64,000 nucleotides of DNA. Origin: Streptomyces sp. M92. GTDB lineage: Bacteria; Actinomycetota; Actinomycetes; Streptomycetales; Streptomycetaceae. Where the stretch lies: the NCBI RefSeq assembly GCF_028473745.1, contig NZ_CP101137.1, forward strand, positions 868,001 through 932,000, read 5' to 3'. Every line of letters begins with the position of its first letter. Positions within the stretch are counted from its first letter, which is position 1. The notes beneath the pieces are model-generated. The model saw only the letters and a program-made list of their open reading frames with translations, had not been told where the DNA came from and did no database searches. The position numbers and the translations under genes are program-made. This document shows, one piece after another, positions 63,704-64,000 of this stretch.

Positions 63704-63985
63704 TCAGGCCTTGGCGTCGGCCTCGGGGCGGGTCTTGATGTTGCGGGAGGTGACCCGGTGCTCCGGCTTGGACCGGTCCAGGACCATGACCAGGCCCGCG
63801 ATGACCACGAACAGCGCGATCGGGGCCAGGACGTAGAGGCCCAGCGTCTCGATGACGCTCAGGCCCGGGCCGGGGTCGTCGCCGTCGTCGCGGGTCAGCG
63901 CGAGCGCGGGGGACGACATGAGCAGCATCATCAGCGTCGTACCGGCTGCCAGGGCGCCGGCGCGCAGGGCGTTCTTCTTGTCCAC
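63704..63985 (-). CDS. Small membrane protein
   Basis: The 93-residue protein starts at GTG 63985 near the window edge. An N-terminal signal or first membrane segment (ALRAGALAAGTTLMMLLMSSP) and a second helix (TLGLYVLAPIALFVVIAGLVMVL) enclose a short acidic loop (TRDDGDDPGPG). The C-terminus is basic and cytoplasmic (DRSKPEHRVTSRN). I recall conserved homologues in Streptomyces but no function. The gap 63568-63703 to the monooxygenase contains nothing I can identify. Confidence 0.8.
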   Translation of the reverse strand: MDKKNALRAGALAAGTTLMMLLMSSPALALTRDDGDDPGPGLSVIETLGLYVLAPIALFVVIAGLVMVLDRSKPEHRVTSRNIKTRPEADAKA

Positions 63986-64000
63986 GGTGCAAAGTTAGCG

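Overview
The window is chromosomal DNA of a high-GC actinomycete, almost certainly a Streptomyces. Base composition, frequent GTG starts, long GC-rich antisense ORFs and gene order all fit. The order rodA-pbp2-mreD-mreC-mreB-ndk-folC-valS-clpX-clpP2-clpP1-tig, then two tRNA genes, rpiB, sodF, asd and pepN, follows the conserved Streptomyces core as I remember it from S. coelicolor. No CRISPR array, insertion sequence, rRNA or biosynthetic cluster was seen.

Layout. 1-6753 (minus strand) is the cell-wall morphogenesis cluster, preceded by the 5' end of a radical SAM gene. 7089-12410 (minus) holds ndk, a small membrane protein, folC and valS. 12549-13514 is a secreted or membrane proline/glutamine-rich protein on the plus strand. 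13583-18171 (minus) is clpX, clpP2, clpP1 and trigger factor, a protein-quality-control block. A tRNA-Pro (minus) and a tRNA-Gly (plus) follow. The 3' half of tRNA-Gly is repeated 1845 bp downstream, bracketing a small island with two unfamiliar genes (18619-20507). 20534-31299 is ordinary lineage-type content: acyltransferase, HD hydrolase, SpoIIE phosphatase, Eis-type acetyltransferase, Nei glycosylase, rpiB, and two paralogous amino-acid permeases around bioY.

31414-36447 (minus) is a secreted-protein region. It holds a trypsin-fold protein fused to FG-GAP repeats that lacks the catalytic His and Ser, a small secreted protein, a lipoprotein, and a frameshifted Tat-exported ALF-repeat protein. 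36752-43097 contains nickel-regulated sodF (a perfect Nur box is visible), a methyltransferase, a Rv2466c-like protein with a CPWA motif, the first pepN and a winged-helix/DUF559-like gene. 43179-54856 has a serine hydrolase, a Nudix hydrolase, a large TPPII-like subtilase, an ECF sigma/anti-sigma pair whose anti-sigma carries an expanded minisatellite, asd, a DUF1203 gene and a second pepN. 55164-64000 has a LysR regulator, a second pseudo-trypsin with tandem 162-bp repeats, a Tat-exported beta-helix protein, a 161-bp duplicated piece of valS, two EamA exporters, a MarR regulator with a clear operator, and a FAD monooxygenase.

The least expected signals are the tRNA-Gly att-like duplication, the valS fragment 49 kb from its parent, two trypsin-like proteins sharing the same active-site losses, and GTGA-N6-TCAC (Crp-like) palindromes upstream of several secreted-protein or transporter genes.
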